Origin: Lachnospiraceae bacterium
Lineage (GTDB): Bacteria; Bacillota; Clostridia; Lachnospirales; Lachnospiraceae
Reading direction: 5' to 3'
NCBI GenBank assembly: GCA_017431345.1
Contig: JAFRLH010000057.1
Location: forward strand, 39,952-103,951
Length of the DNA: 64,000 bases
Program-made: the position numbers and the translations under genes
The notes under the pieces: generated by a model
The model's database searches: none
The model's input: the letters and a program-made list of their open reading frames with translations, nothing else
Told to the model about the DNA's origin: nothing
Part shown: one piece after another, positions 16,781 to 25,857 of the stretch
How the letters are laid out: every line of letters begins with the position of its first letter
How positions within the stretch are numbered: position 1 is the stretch's first letter

Positions 16781-17701
16781 ATGAATTTTTCTATAGTAAT
16801 TACGAACCTTGCAGTTATCTTTATCATGATCGCGGTCGGCCTGTTTACCGGCCGGGGCGGGATCCTGAGTGAGAAAGCGCAGAAAGATTTTACCGCGTTC
16901 CTGATGCAGATCACGGTACCGTGCACGATCTTTTCCTCGATGATCAGGGAATTCGACCGGCGCATGGCGTTTGACAGCCTGCTCATCCTGATCATCGGAT
17001 TTACGTTCTTCGGACTGGGCTCCGTACTGTGGTACAAAGTATCCGGACTGTTGAAAGTCGAGAAAGAAAGAAGAGGGATCTGGGCAGTCGCCTCTGCTTT
17101 TTCCAACATCGGTTTTATGGGCTTTCCGCTTACCCTTGCGATCTTCGGAAATGACGGGCTCTTTCTTGCGGCGGTCATGAATTTCTCTTTTAATTTTACG
17201 GCCTGGACCATCGGCCCGAAGCTGATCGGCGGAGGGAGCGGCGATACGGACCTGAAGCATCTGCTGCTCACGAATATCAATATCGGTACTGCGCTGGGTA
17301 TGGTCTTCTTCCTGGCGGGGATTCCGGTGCCGGATGTGCCGATGCGGATCATTTCCGCCTTCGGCGATATTACGACGCCGCTTTCGATGTTCCTGATCGG
17401 GCTGAGCCTGTCCGGGAACAGGATCTCGCATGTGTTCACGGATAAAGATATCCGGAGCATCACCGTGGTAAGGCTGGTCATTGTACCGCTTCTTTCCATG
17501 CTGATCTTAAAGGCGCTGCCGCTGGAAGAACATGAACTGCTGGTGGGCGTCGTTACGCTGATCATGGCCATGCCCGGGCCGTCTGTTGCGCTGATGCTGG
17601 CGCAGCGGTATGAGAAGGATGCGGAACTGGCTGCCGGAGCGATCTTTATGACCAGTCTCTGCTGCATTATTACGATCCCTCTGATCCTGATGCTGCTGTG
17701 A
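16781..17701 (+). CDS. AEC family transporter
   Basis: A 306-residue protein with about ten membrane segments of the auxin-efflux-carrier/malate-permease type (N-terminal IAVGLFTGRGGILSEKAQKDFTAF, internal SNIGFMGFPL and a C-terminal MPGPSVALMLAQRY). In bacteria such proteins move malate, malonate or related organic acids. The start at 16781 is preferred over the TTG at 16763 because GGAG lies a few bases before it. It is followed 113 bases later by the mscS-like gene. Confidence 0.88.
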   Translation: MNFSIVITNLAVIFIMIAVGLFTGRGGILSEKAQKDFTAFLMQITVPCTIFSSMIREFDRRMAFDSLLILIIGFTFFGLGSVLWYKVSGLLKVEKERRGIWAVASAFSNIGFMGFPLTLAIFGNDGLFLAAVMNFSFNFTAWTIGPKLIGGGSGDTDLKHLLLTNINIGTALGMVFFLAGIPVPDVPMRIISAFGDITTPLSMFLIGLSLSGNRISHVFTDKDIRSITVVRLVIVPLLSMLILKALPLEEHELLVGVVTLIMAMPGPSVALMLAQRYEKDAELAAGAIFMTSLCCIITIPLILMLL

Positions 17702-17814
17702 ACGGAAGCAGAAGGTGCTGAAACAGGAGGGATACGGAACCGGCGCCGGTCATCCGGCGCAGCCTGAACAATTTCGATCATTACCGCCCTGTGCGGAGAA
17801 AAAGGAGGAAACTT

Positions 17815-18612
17815 ATGGAGAATTTATTGGCGAATCTCACCAGTCTTGCTGTCGGTGTCGGAGGGAAGCTGGTCCTCGCACTCCTGATCTTTATCATCGG
17901 ACGCATGATCATCAACCGGATCGTGGGACTGTTCGAGAGAGGGAAGATGATGGACAAGATGGATCCTACGGTGAAGACATTTATGCTGAACTTCATCAAG
18001 ATCGGTCTGAATATTGTCCTTGTGATCTCGATCATCGGCGTGCTCGGTGTACCGATGGCGTCTGTCGTGGCAGTGCTTGCTTCCGCAGGCCTGGCTGTCG
18101 GCATGGCCCTGCAGGGTGCGTTGTCGAACCTGGCCGGCGGCATCATGCTGCTGGTCTTCCGTCCGTTCAATGTCGGCGACTATATCGTGGCCGCGGGCGA
18201 TGAAGGCATCGTAAAGGAGATCACTCTTTTCTACACGGTCCTGACGACGACTGACAACAAGAAAGTGACCATCCCGAACGGTTCCCTGATGAATGCAAAT
18301 GTCACCAACTGCAGTTCCGAAGAGTTCCGCAGAGTGGATCTTACGTTCGGGCTTGGCAAGGGCAACGATATCGAAAAGGTGCGCGGCGTGATGCTGGATG
18401 TCATGCAGAAACACCCGCTCGTGCTGGATCATCCGGATGTCCCGTTCGCAAGAGTTTCCGGCGGCACGAACGAAGCGATGGAATTCACGACCAGGGCATG
18501 GTGCAAGAGCGCGGACTACTGGACGGTATACTTTGATCTGTGCGGCCAGATCACGAATGCGCTTGGTGAAGCCGGCGTTGCAGGACCTGCCGTAAAGGTC
18601 ATCAACGGATAG
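17815..18612 (+). CDS. mscS: Small-conductance mechanosensitive channel
   Basis: A 265-residue MscS-type channel that releases solutes under osmotic downshock. Three membrane helices fill the first 115 residues. The pore helix (VAVLASAGLAVGMALQGALS) is followed by the beta-domain signature FRPFNVGDYI and by IPNGSLMNANVTNCS, as in E. coli MscS. The start at 17815 follows AAAGGAGG. A strong terminator lies directly after the gene. Confidence 0.95.
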   Translation: MENLLANLTSLAVGVGGKLVLALLIFIIGRMIINRIVGLFERGKMMDKMDPTVKTFMLNFIKIGLNIVLVISIIGVLGVPMASVVAVLASAGLAVGMALQGALSNLAGGIMLLVFRPFNVGDYIVAAGDEGIVKEITLFYTVLTTTDNKKVTIPNGSLMNANVTNCSSEEFRRVDLTFGLGKGNDIEKVRGVMLDVMQKHPLVLDHPDVPFARVSGGTNEAMEFTTRAWCKSADYWTVYFDLCGQITNALGEAGVAGPAVKVING

Positions 18613-18640
18613 ATCATCGACGGATAAAGAAAGACTTCGG

Positions 18641-18668
18641 GCAGAGGGAAATTTCCCTCTGCTTTTTT
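18641..18668 (+). terminator. Rho-independent terminator after mscS
   Basis: Bases 18641-18662 are a perfect palindrome built on GCAGAGGGAAA and its complement, directly followed by six T residues. It separates mscS from the metal-transport promoter. Confidence 0.9.
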
Positions 18669-18690
18669 ATAAAACAGTCACGGAAACACA

Positions 18691-18718
18691 TTGACATTTG
18701 TGAAATCCGGTGTATAAT
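18691..18718 (+). promoter_or_regulatory. Strong promoter of the metal-transport genes
   Basis: A consensus TTGACA (18691-18696) and a consensus TATAAT (18713-18718) are separated by 16 bases. Transcription would start near 18725, directly at the palindromic operator that follows. Confidence 0.85.
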
Positions 18719-18728
18719 ATAGATAAAC

Positions 18729-18748
18729 ATTTGAATAAATGCTCAAAT
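18729..18748. promoter_or_regulatory. ArsR/SmtB-type operator
   Basis: ATTTGAATAAATGCTCAAAT is an imperfect palindrome that matches the known operator form of CzrA/CadC/SmtB metal-sensing repressors (TGAA-type half sites around a central AT-rich spacer). It overlaps the expected transcription start, as in classical repressor-controlled Zn/Cd genes. No ArsR-family gene is present in the window, so the repressor must act from elsewhere. Confidence 0.7.
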
Positions 18749-18775
18749 GATAAAAAGAACAAGGAGAATGATCCC

Positions 18776-18994
18776 ATGAAAAAGACCTACAAGATAGACG
18801 TGGACTGTGCGAACTGTGCCGAGAAGATGCAGGAAGCTGCGAAGAAGACAGCAGGCGTTGCGGATGCGGTGGTAAGCTTCATGACGCTCAAGATGAAAGT
18901 CGAATTTGAGGAGGGCGCGGATCCTGCGGAGGTCATGCCCAGAGTACAGAAAGCATGCAAAGCAGTAGAGTCTGACTGTGAGATCTTTCTGTAA
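18776..18994 (+). CDS. Free-standing HMA metal-binding protein
   Basis: A 72-residue HMA-fold protein with the ferredoxin-like beta-alpha-beta pattern and the metal site DCANC (Cys11 and Cys14). It is a metallochaperone-like domain of the sort usually fused to the N-terminus of Zn/Cd/Cu P-type ATPases. Here it is a separate gene 81 bases ahead of such an ATPase that lacks the domain. The start at 18776 follows AAGGAG; the open frame upstream to 18710 overlaps the operator and is not used. A C-terminal SDCEIFL is a little unusual and may add a ligand. Confidence 0.88.
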   Translation: MKKTYKIDVDCANCAEKMQEAAKKTAGVADAVVSFMTLKMKVEFEEGADPAEVMPRVQKACKAVESDCEIFL

Positions 18995-19075
18995 GCCGGA
19001 GATACAGACCTTCGCTTTGTACTGCCGGCATAGCAGTACAGGAACTGCAGGCAATGCCTTTCATGGTAAAAACAT

Positions 19076-20980
19076 ATGAATAAGAAACAGAAAACGATGC
19101 TGTCGCGGATCCTTTCCGCGGCGGCAATTATCATTATACTGAAAATCATCGACGCACATCTCGCCCCCTGGTTCCTGAAGCTGGCGCTGTACATGATCCC
19201 GTATCTGATCGTCGGATATGACGTACTGAAAAAAGCGCTGCACGGGATCAGGCACAGACAGGTGTTTGATGAGAATTTTCTGATGGCCGTCGCCACGATC
19301 GGTGCCATTTTCGTCGGCGTATACAACGGGATCCACGGGATGGAGACAGACTATCTGGAAGCTGTGGCTGTCATGCTGCTCTACCAGACAGGGGAACTGT
19401 TCCAGAGCATTGCCGTGGGCAGATCCAGGAAGAATATTGCGGCGCTGATGGATATCCGGCCGGACGTTGCCTATGTCGTGACGGAAGACGGACGGGAAGC
19501 CGTCGACCCGGATGAAGTGGAAGCGGGCACGGTCATCCAGGTCAATCCGGGGGAAAAGATCCCGATCGACGGGATCGTGATCGATGGGGAATCTTCACTG
19601 GATACGGCGGCGCTCACAGGAGAATCCAGACCGCGAGACATCGTCCCCGGTGATGAAGTCTTAAGCGGCTGCATCAACCGTCAGGGTTCGATAAAGATCC
19701 GTACCACGAAGGAATTTGACGAATCCACCGCTTCCAGGATTCTGGAACTGGTGGAAAATGCGGCTTCCAGAAAATCGAAGTCCGAACAGTTCATCTCAAA
19801 GTTTGCCAGAGTCTATACGCCGATCGTCTGTTACAGTGCCCTGGCGCTGGCTGTTCTGCCGCCGGTCGTGCTTTCCTTCCTCGGCAGAGATCCGCTGATC
19901 ATGCAGTGGATCTACCGCGCGTGTACGTTCCTGGTCATCAGCTGTCCCTGCGCACTGGTCATCAGCATTCCGCTCAGCTTCTTTGCCGGACTTGGCGCGG
20001 CGAGCAGCAGCGGCGTCCTGATCAAAGGATCGAATTATCTGGAGGCGCTGTCAGAAGTCAGGACGCTCGTGATGGATAAGACCGGTACTTTGACGAAGGG
20101 CAATTTCGTCGTGACGGAGATCTGCCCGTCCGGGATGGAGAAAGACAGACTGCTGTATCTGGCTGCCCATCTGGAAGGCTTTTCCACCCATCCGATCGCT
20201 GTCAGCCTGCGGGAAGCCTATGGAAGGGACATTAACGAAACTGCTGTGAGCGGTATTGAAGAGGTCTTCGGAAAAGGCATCACCGGATATGTCGACGGAA
20301 TAAAAGTGTGTGTCGGAAATCACAAACTGATGGATGAGATCGGCGCGGATTATACCGAGCCTGACGGCGGCGGAAGCATTATCCATGTGCACGCAGACGG
20401 ACAGTATGCCGGTTATGTGAAAATTTCGGATGAGATCCGGGAAGAGACGCCGGCAGCGCTTGCTTCGGTCAGAAAGGCAGGCGTAAAAAAGATCGTCATG
20501 CTGACCGGCGACGCAGAAGCAGCCGCGGCAGCTGTCGCAAAAGAACTGGGACTGCGGGAGTACCGTTCAGGCCTGCTTCCGGAAGGAAAAGTAGAATGTG
20601 TTGAGGAGCTGATAAAGAATCAGCCGGAGAAGGAAAAACTCGCTTTTGTCGGTGACGGTATAAACGATGCGCCGGTGCTCTCCAGAGCCGATGTCGGAAT
20701 TGCCATGGGCGCACTGGGATCGGATGCAGCGATCGAAGCGGCGGATGTCGTCCTGATGGATGATGATCCGCAGAAGATCGCGAAGGCGATCAGCATCTCC
20801 GGCAAGTGTCTGCGGATCGTCTGGCAGAATATCATCTTTGCGATCGGTGTAAAAGTGATCTGCCTGATACTTGGAGCCCTGGGCATCGCTGGTATGTGGG
20901 CAGCGATCTTCGCAGATGTGGGCGTTATGATCCTTTGTGTGATCAACGCCATGCGGGCACTGCTGGCAGGAAGAGGATAA
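19076..20980 (+). CDS. cadA: Heavy-metal P1B-type ATPase (Zn/Cd/Pb class)
   Basis: A 634-residue P-type ATPase. The membrane motif is Cys-Pro-Cys (residues 290-292, SCPCALVIS), the phosphorylated Asp is in DKTGTLT (about 334), the phosphatase loop reads TGES, the HP motif is in STHPIA, and the hinge is VGDGINDAPVL. The absence of an N-terminal HMA domain and the C-terminal pattern fit the Zn/Cd/Pb export class (ZntA/CadA), although copper cannot be excluded. The 72-residue HMA protein upstream probably supplies the missing domain. The ribosome site is weak, so translation may depend on coupling or on a leader structure. Confidence 0.9.
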   Translation: MNKKQKTMLSRILSAAAIIIILKIIDAHLAPWFLKLALYMIPYLIVGYDVLKKALHGIRHRQVFDENFLMAVATIGAIFVGVYNGIHGMETDYLEAVAVMLLYQTGELFQSIAVGRSRKNIAALMDIRPDVAYVVTEDGREAVDPDEVEAGTVIQVNPGEKIPIDGIVIDGESSLDTAALTGESRPRDIVPGDEVLSGCINRQGSIKIRTTKEFDESTASRILELVENAASRKSKSEQFISKFARVYTPIVCYSALALAVLPPVVLSFLGRDPLIMQWIYRACTFLVISCPCALVISIPLSFFAGLGAASSSGVLIKGSNYLEALSEVRTLVMDKTGTLTKGNFVVTEICPSGMEKDRLLYLAAHLEGFSTHPIAVSLREAYGRDINETAVSGIEEVFGKGITGYVDGIKVCVGNHKLMDEIGADYTEPDGGGSIIHVHADGQYAGYVKISDEIREETPAALASVRKAGVKKIVMLTGDAEAAAAAVAKELGLREYRSGLLPEGKVECVEELIKNQPEKEKLAFVGDGINDAPVLSRADVGIAMGALGSDAAIEAADVVLMDDDPQKIAKAISISGKCLRIVWQNIIFAIGVKVICLILGALGIAGMWAAIFADVGVMILCVINAMRALLAGRG

Positions 20981-20991
20981 AAAAGTAATAG

Positions 20992-21030
20992 TGTCATCCA
21001 GAGGAGCGAACTTCACTCCTCCGGATGACA
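20992..21030. repeat. Dispersed TGTCATCC-type repeat, copy 2
   Basis: TGTCATCCAGAGGAG (20992-21006) pairs with CTCCTCCGGATGACA (21016-21030), 14 of 15 positions matching, with a 9-base loop. It follows the ATPase gene closely and may double as a terminator-like hairpin. Confidence 0.7.
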
Positions 21031-21070
21031 GCGATGTAAATACTGCAGATCCATTCGCCCGCGAAGCACT

Positions 21071-21099
21071 TTTACAAAGACACGCATTGCTGATATAAT
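21071..21099 (+). promoter_or_regulatory. Promoter of recJ
   Basis: TTTACA (21071-21076) and TATAAT (21094-21099) are separated by exactly 17 bases, about 75 bases before the recJ start codon. Confidence 0.75.
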
Positions 21100-21172
21100 G
21101 CATGCATGGAAAGAGACAGCCAACGCCGCTTCAAAATGGTGTATGCATACAAGAAAGCGCGGGTGATCATCA

Positions 21173-22999
21173 ATGGAAAAGCAGAAAGAAAAATGGCTTG
21201 TCACAACAAAACGGGGTGATTTCTACGGCCTGGCGGAAGAGTTCGGTCTGGATCCGGTCACCGTCAGGCTGATGGTAAACCGGGGCGTGCAAAACAGTGC
21301 GGATATCAGGAAATTCCTGTACGCTGACTGGCACGATGAATATGATCCGCATCTTATGAAAGGGGCATCGGAAGGTGCGGCGCTGCTGCTGCAGGCGATC
21401 CGGCGCGGGGATCGCATTATGATCGCCTCTGATTTTGACGTGGATGGTATTTTTTCCGGCAGGATCCTGCTCGAGGCGATCACTGCCGTCGGCGGAACGG
21501 CCGTACTGACCGCGCCTGACCGGGTGAAGGAAGGGTATGGCGTTAATGCATCGATGGTGGAAAAGGCTTTCGCTGAAGGCGTGACATTCATGATCACCTG
21601 TGATAACGGCATTGCTGCTTTTGAGGCGGTGAAACGCGCGAAAGAACTGGGCATGACAGTGGTGGTCACAGATCATCATTCCTGCCAGTTCAAAGAAGAT
21701 GAAGCGGGCGTGCGGCACATCATTCTTCCCGAAGCGGATGTGATCATTAATCCGCATCAGCCGGGCTGCGGCTATCCTTTCAAAGGCCTCTGCGGCGCCG
21801 GTGTGGCCTATAAACTGGTGCAGATCCTGTATGAGCTTGCCGGAAAAAGCCGGGAAGACAGCCTGAAATTCCTGGAATACGCGGGTATTGCGACTGTCGC
21901 TGATGTTATGGATCTGGTCGATGAGAACCGGATCTTTGTAAAAGAAGGCCTGAGGCGTCTGGAACACACGGAAAACGAAGGCCTCCGGGCGCTCATCAAT
22001 GTGTGCGGACTGACAGGGCGGAAACTGACTGCATACCATATCGGTTTTGTGCTCGGGCCATGCTTTAATTCCGCCGGAAGGCTGGAAACGGTCGACAGGG
22101 CTTTCGCGCTGCTGTCCGCTTCCGGACAGGAAGCATATACGATCGCATCCGGCTTAAAGGAACTGAACGATTCAAGAAAAACACTGACAACAGAGGGCGT
22201 GAAGGCAGCATCGGAATATATTGATTCCCTGAAAGAGATCCCCGACGTTCTGGTCATTCCGCTGGCGGACTGCCACGAAAGCCTCTGCGGGATCATCGCG
22301 GGGAAGGTCCGGGAGCGGTACAATCATCCTGCGATCGTCCTGACAGAGACAGCGGACGGCTATAAGGGTTCGGGACGGTCGATCGAGGAATACGATATGT
22401 TCGAAGGCCTGATGAAGATCGCCCGGCTGTTCGTGAGATTCGGCGGTCATCCGATGGCTGCCGGGCTGACGTTCAAAAAGGAAAACCTGCCTGCGCTGGT
22501 CACAGGCATCAATGAGAACACCGGGCTTACGCCGGATGATTTTGTTCCGAAGATCCATATTGATATCCCGATGCCGGTCGGCTATGCTTCCGAAAAGATC
22601 GTTTCCGAAACAGAGCTTCTGGGACCGTTCGGAAAAGGGAATCCTGCACCGCTTTTTGCCGACCGGGCGCTGAAGATCGTATCTGCGAGGATCATGGGGA
22701 AAGAGGGAACGATGCGGAAGTTCAGTCTGGAAGCAGAGGACGGTGTTCGCCGGGAAGCAGTCTTTTTCGGAGACGGGAAAGCGCTTGACGCCATGCTCTC
22801 GGACGCTTACGGAAGCGAAGCGGTGAATGCGCTTTATGCACGAAGACCGCAGTATGGAGACCGCGGGAACTATGGCGGCGCATCCGGACCGGCTGCGATC
22901 AGGATCGATATCACCTATTCTCCCCAGATCAATGAATATATGGGAAACCGGACGCTGCAGCTGCAGCTGAAGAATGTACGGATCCCGGAAGGCAGATAA
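21173..22999 (+). CDS. recJ: Single-stranded-DNA-specific exonuclease RecJ-like protein
   Basis: A 608-residue DHH-family phosphoesterase of RecJ type, which degrades single-stranded DNA 5' to 3' in recombination and repair. Metal motifs are SDFDVDG (86-92), TCDNG, and the DHH triad at 167-169. GGHPMAAGLTF near residue 425 is the DHHA1 signature, followed by an OB-like C-terminal region. It is full length for the short RecJ class. The ribosome site before the ATG is weak. Confidence 0.93.
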   Translation: MEKQKEKWLVTTKRGDFYGLAEEFGLDPVTVRLMVNRGVQNSADIRKFLYADWHDEYDPHLMKGASEGAALLLQAIRRGDRIMIASDFDVDGIFSGRILLEAITAVGGTAVLTAPDRVKEGYGVNASMVEKAFAEGVTFMITCDNGIAAFEAVKRAKELGMTVVVTDHHSCQFKEDEAGVRHIILPEADVIINPHQPGCGYPFKGLCGAGVAYKLVQILYELAGKSREDSLKFLEYAGIATVADVMDLVDENRIFVKEGLRRLEHTENEGLRALINVCGLTGRKLTAYHIGFVLGPCFNSAGRLETVDRAFALLSASGQEAYTIASGLKELNDSRKTLTTEGVKAASEYIDSLKEIPDVLVIPLADCHESLCGIIAGKVRERYNHPAIVLTETADGYKGSGRSIEEYDMFEGLMKIARLFVRFGGHPMAAGLTFKKENLPALVTGINENTGLTPDDFVPKIHIDIPMPVGYASEKIVSETELLGPFGKGNPAPLFADRALKIVSARIMGKEGTMRKFSLEAEDGVRREAVFFGDGKALDAMLSDAYGSEAVNALYARRPQYGDRGNYGGASGPAAIRIDITYSPQINEYMGNRTLQLQLKNVRIPEGR

Positions 23000-23006
23000 A
23001 AAGCCG

Positions 23007-23035
23007 TTGAAGAACCGGACGATTCATTGTACAAT
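23007..23035 (+). promoter_or_regulatory. Promoter of apt
   Basis: TTGAAG (23007-23012) and TACAAT (23030-23035) are 17 bases apart, some 60 bases before the apt start codon. Confidence 0.6.
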
Positions 23036-23094
23036 AAAAGATAAGCCGGGCGTGAGCATGGTGCCTGCGCCCAGATGAACAGGAGGCCTGAAAA

Positions 23095-23619
23095 ATGAAG
23101 AAGCTTGAAGATTATGTTATCAGTATTCCGGATTTCCCCCAGGAAGGGATCATTTTCAGAGATATTACAGGCATTTTGCAGGATGCGGACGGCCTGAAAC
23201 TCTCGATCGACACGATCACCGATATGCTTGACGGCGTTGATTTCGATATCGTTGCAGGTTCCGAATCCCGCGGATTTATCTTCGGCATGCCGGTAGCATA
23301 CAATCTGCATAAGCCTTTTATTCCGATCCGCAAAAAGGGAAAACTTCCCAGAGCGACCATTGCCGAGGAATATGCCCTTGAGTACGGCACCGCAACGATC
23401 GAGATCCATGAGGACGCCATCAAGCCCGGACAGAAAGTCGTGCTGGTGGATGACCTGATGGCGACCGGCGGTACAATGGAGGCTATGATCAAGCTGGTGG
23501 AACGTCTGGGCGGCGAAGTCGTCAAATGCTGCTTCGTGATGGAGCTTGCAGGCCTGCACGGAAGAGAACTGCTTAAAGGGTACGATGTAGACAGCGCTAT
23601 CATTTATGAAGGAAAGTGA
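23095..23619 (+). CDS. apt: Adenine phosphoribosyltransferase
   Basis: A 174-residue enzyme that converts adenine and PRPP to AMP. The PRPP-binding motif VLVDDLMATGGTMEA (about residues 115-129), the N-terminal IPDFPQEGIIFRDIT and the loop GSESRGFIFG are all as in known Apt proteins. AGGAGG precedes the start. It follows recJ, a common pairing in Clostridia (where relA often comes next, though not here). Confidence 0.97.
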   Translation: MKKLEDYVISIPDFPQEGIIFRDITGILQDADGLKLSIDTITDMLDGVDFDIVAGSESRGFIFGMPVAYNLHKPFIPIRKKGKLPRATIAEEYALEYGTATIEIHEDAIKPGQKVVLVDDLMATGGTMEAMIKLVERLGGEVVKCCFVMELAGLHGRELLKGYDVDSAIIYEGK

Positions 23620-23635
23620 TCCACACGGTCCGGCC

Positions 23636-24433
23636 ATGAACGAAGAGATCATCAAAAGCTCCGGGAATCCGAGAGTGAAAAAGATCAGAAAACTTATGAA
23701 GAGCTCTGCGGAAAGAAATTCCGCAGGGCTTTTTCCGGTGGAAGGCATCCGGATGGCCCGGGAGATCCCGGCGGAACTGATTCAGGAACTTTATTTTTCG
23801 GAAAGCGCAGTACGGGAAGGCCTGCCTGCCGAACTGGCAGATATTTACGGCGCAGCCGGTGCAGCCCCGGTCATTCTTTCGGATGACATTTTCAGGAGTA
23901 TTTCCGATACGAAGACGCCGCAGGGCGTGCTCGCGCTCGTCAGGAAGGTCCCCTATACCTTTGAGGATGTCATCAGATCCGCCAGGCCGGTCATCGTGGT
24001 GGAATGTCTGCAGGATCCCGGGAACATGGGGACGATCCTCCGGAGCCTGGAAGCGGCCGGGGGAGGCGGTCTGATCTGTGACGCCGCCTGCACGGATATT
24101 TACAGCCTGAAGACGATCCGGGCTACGATGGGCACCCTGTTCAGAGTGCCGCATATCACGGTGGAGGATCTTGCCGGAACGGTCAGGGATCTTAAGCGGA
24201 ACGGCTACAGGATCTATGCGGCGCATCTTTCGGGAGAAGACTATTCGACAGCGGTGTGTTACGAAGAGAAGAGCGCTTTCCTGATCGGAAACGAAGGGAG
24301 AGGGCTGACGGATGAGACGGCCGCGCTTGCCGATCAGCTGATAAAAATACCCATGGAAGGGTCTGTGGAATCCCTGAATGCGGCTGTGGCGGCGTCGCTT
24401 CTGCTCTATGAAGTGAAACGGCAGCTTCGCTGA
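23636..24433 (+). CDS. TrmH/SpoU-family RNA 2'-O-methyltransferase
   Basis: A 265-residue SPOUT enzyme with an N-terminal substrate-binding domain (SSGNPRVKKIRKL) and a C-terminal knot domain showing the three SpoU motifs: DPGNMGTILRS, LIGNEGRGLTDE and SLNAAVAASLLLYE. It most likely methylates rRNA or tRNA ribose; the exact site is unknown. The frame is open from 23606, overlapping the end of apt, but 23636 matches the normal family start. No clear ribosome site favours either start. Confidence 0.9.
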   Translation: MNEEIIKSSGNPRVKKIRKLMKSSAERNSAGLFPVEGIRMAREIPAELIQELYFSESAVREGLPAELADIYGAAGAAPVILSDDIFRSISDTKTPQGVLALVRKVPYTFEDVIRSARPVIVVECLQDPGNMGTILRSLEAAGGGGLICDAACTDIYSLKTIRATMGTLFRVPHITVEDLAGTVRDLKRNGYRIYAAHLSGEDYSTAVCYEEKSAFLIGNEGRGLTDETAALADQLIKIPMEGSVESLNAAVAASLLLYEVKRQLR

Positions 24434-24453
24434 TCCGGTGAGGGGGAGAAAAT

Positions 24454-24475
24454 GGGGGTACACCCCCTTTTTTTT
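24454..24475 (+). terminator. Rho-independent terminator after the SpoU methyltransferase
   Basis: GGGGG (24454-24458) and CCCCC (24463-24467) enclose TACA and are followed by eight T residues. Confidence 0.85.
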
Positions 24476-24504
24476 GACGAAAATGATACGAAAGTGGGGC
24501 ATGC

Positions 24505-24533
24505 TTGACAAAAATAAGTAATCATGCTATATT
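24505..24533 (+). promoter_or_regulatory. Strong promoter of the secreted SH3 protein
   Basis: A consensus TTGACA (24505-24510) and TATATT (24528-24533) are separated by 17 bases. Confidence 0.8.
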
Positions 24534-24598
24534 AATCCCGTAATATTTTTGTAACAAATTACAGTTTCGCCCTTCGGTTGTGCGATATGGGGGTAATG

Positions 24599-25837
24599 AT
24601 GAAACAGAAAGCAAAAAGCCTTCCTGTGATCAGACTGATGGCTGCGGTGCTCATGTTCTGTGCGGTATTTGCGATCATGCCGGATACCGGATCAGATGTA
24701 TATGCGGCATCTTCCAAAGTGAAATTTGCATCCTCCATCAAAAAGTCTGTTCTGAAAAAGGCTAAAAAAGCCGGCGCCGGCAAGAAAACGAAGATTGCCG
24801 TGGCAAAAGTATCCAATTATACGAATATTTACAAGAAAGCCAGCGTTTATTCCAAAGAAGTCGGCAGGCTGTATAAAGGCACCGGCGCTTATGTCATTAA
24901 AAAAGGAAAGACCTTAAGCTATATTTCTTCCGGTTCGGTCAAAGGCTGGGTAAAGAACAAATGCCTGATGACCGGCAGCGCCGCAAAGAAATATATGAAA
25001 AAGGAAGCGCCGAAAGTCGCGACACTGAAGAAGTACAAAAAACTGTCTGTCCGTGTAAAACCGACAGCTGCCAGTACGGAAATTTCTTATATGAAGAAGG
25101 GCGAGAGTCTTGTGGTCGCAAAGGTCATGGGCGACTGGCTGCAGGTCCGGCTTGTGAACTTCAGCATGAAGCTTCCCAAAGCCAATTCCTATAAATACGG
25201 GTATATTTATAAGAAGTATGTCAAGGTGGAAAGCGGACTCTGCAAGGGCGTTTCCGTGACAGAAGAAAACGAACGGAAGAAACGGATCAACGCCTCTGCA
25301 GCGAAGAAAGATCCGGCGGAAGAGGAGCATATTCTGCCTGAAGAGGGTACAGAAGAAACGACGACATCTCCGGAGACGACAGAAGCTTCGGAGGGAAATA
25401 CCAAAACAGTTACCTATAAATATGTGGCAGCAGAGGAAGTGGATGATATTGAGAATTCAGCCACCTATAAGAAGGTGCAGTCTCAATGCAAATGGAAAGG
25501 AACGGTGCTCAACAGAATCAACGGGCGGATCCAGGGACCGAGCGGTGAGGAGACTTATTATACTGATAAAGGAATCGAAGGGAAAGTAGCAGTGTTGAAA
25601 AGACTAGGACGTATTGCCGATACCGATAAAGAGTGGATTCGGTCAGATGGTGTAAGAATGATCGGCAATTATGTTGCAGTTGCAGCTGATGTTACCAGGT
25701 CTTCGATAGGACATATAGGATTAAGGCCGCTTGGTACGGTATATGAAACATCGTTGGGTATGGGAATCGTGTGTGATACAGGAGGTTTTGCATTAAAAAA
25801 CCCTACAGCAACTGATATTTGGACAACATGGAAATGA
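24599..25837 (+). CDS. Secreted SH3b protein with C-terminal 3D-like domain
   Basis: A 412-residue exported protein. A signal peptide ends near VYAAS, then two bacterial SH3 (SH3b) repeats follow (VAKVSNYTNIYKKASVYS and LSVRVKPTAASTEISYMK), a Glu/Thr-rich linker with TTTSPETTE, and a C-terminal domain starting at RINGRIQGPSGEETYY and ending in TSLGMGIVCDTGGFALKN, which resembles the 3D (double-psi barrel) domain of clostridial resuscitation-type proteins. It probably binds or cuts peptidoglycan. The start at 24599 follows a GGGGGT-type site; an in-frame ATG also lies at 24578. The last 240 bases use AT-rich codons unlike the rest. Confidence 0.8.
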   Translation: MKQKAKSLPVIRLMAAVLMFCAVFAIMPDTGSDVYAASSKVKFASSIKKSVLKKAKKAGAGKKTKIAVAKVSNYTNIYKKASVYSKEVGRLYKGTGAYVIKKGKTLSYISSGSVKGWVKNKCLMTGSAAKKYMKKEAPKVATLKKYKKLSVRVKPTAASTEISYMKKGESLVVAKVMGDWLQVRLVNFSMKLPKANSYKYGYIYKKYVKVESGLCKGVSVTEENERKKRINASAAKKDPAEEEHILPEEGTEETTTSPETTEASEGNTKTVTYKYVAAEEVDDIENSATYKKVQSQCKWKGTVLNRINGRIQGPSGEETYYTDKGIEGKVAVLKRLGRIADTDKEWIRSDGVRMIGNYVAVAADVTRSSIGHIGLRPLGTVYETSLGMGIVCDTGGFALKNPTATDIWTTWK

Positions 25838-25857
25838 ATTATCCGGTTGACAGAAGA

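Noticed and set aside
17715-18203. Alternative plus-strand open frame at the start of mscS
   Set aside because: It lies in another frame of a clear MscS gene and its translation is Arg/His/Cys-rich without any motif.
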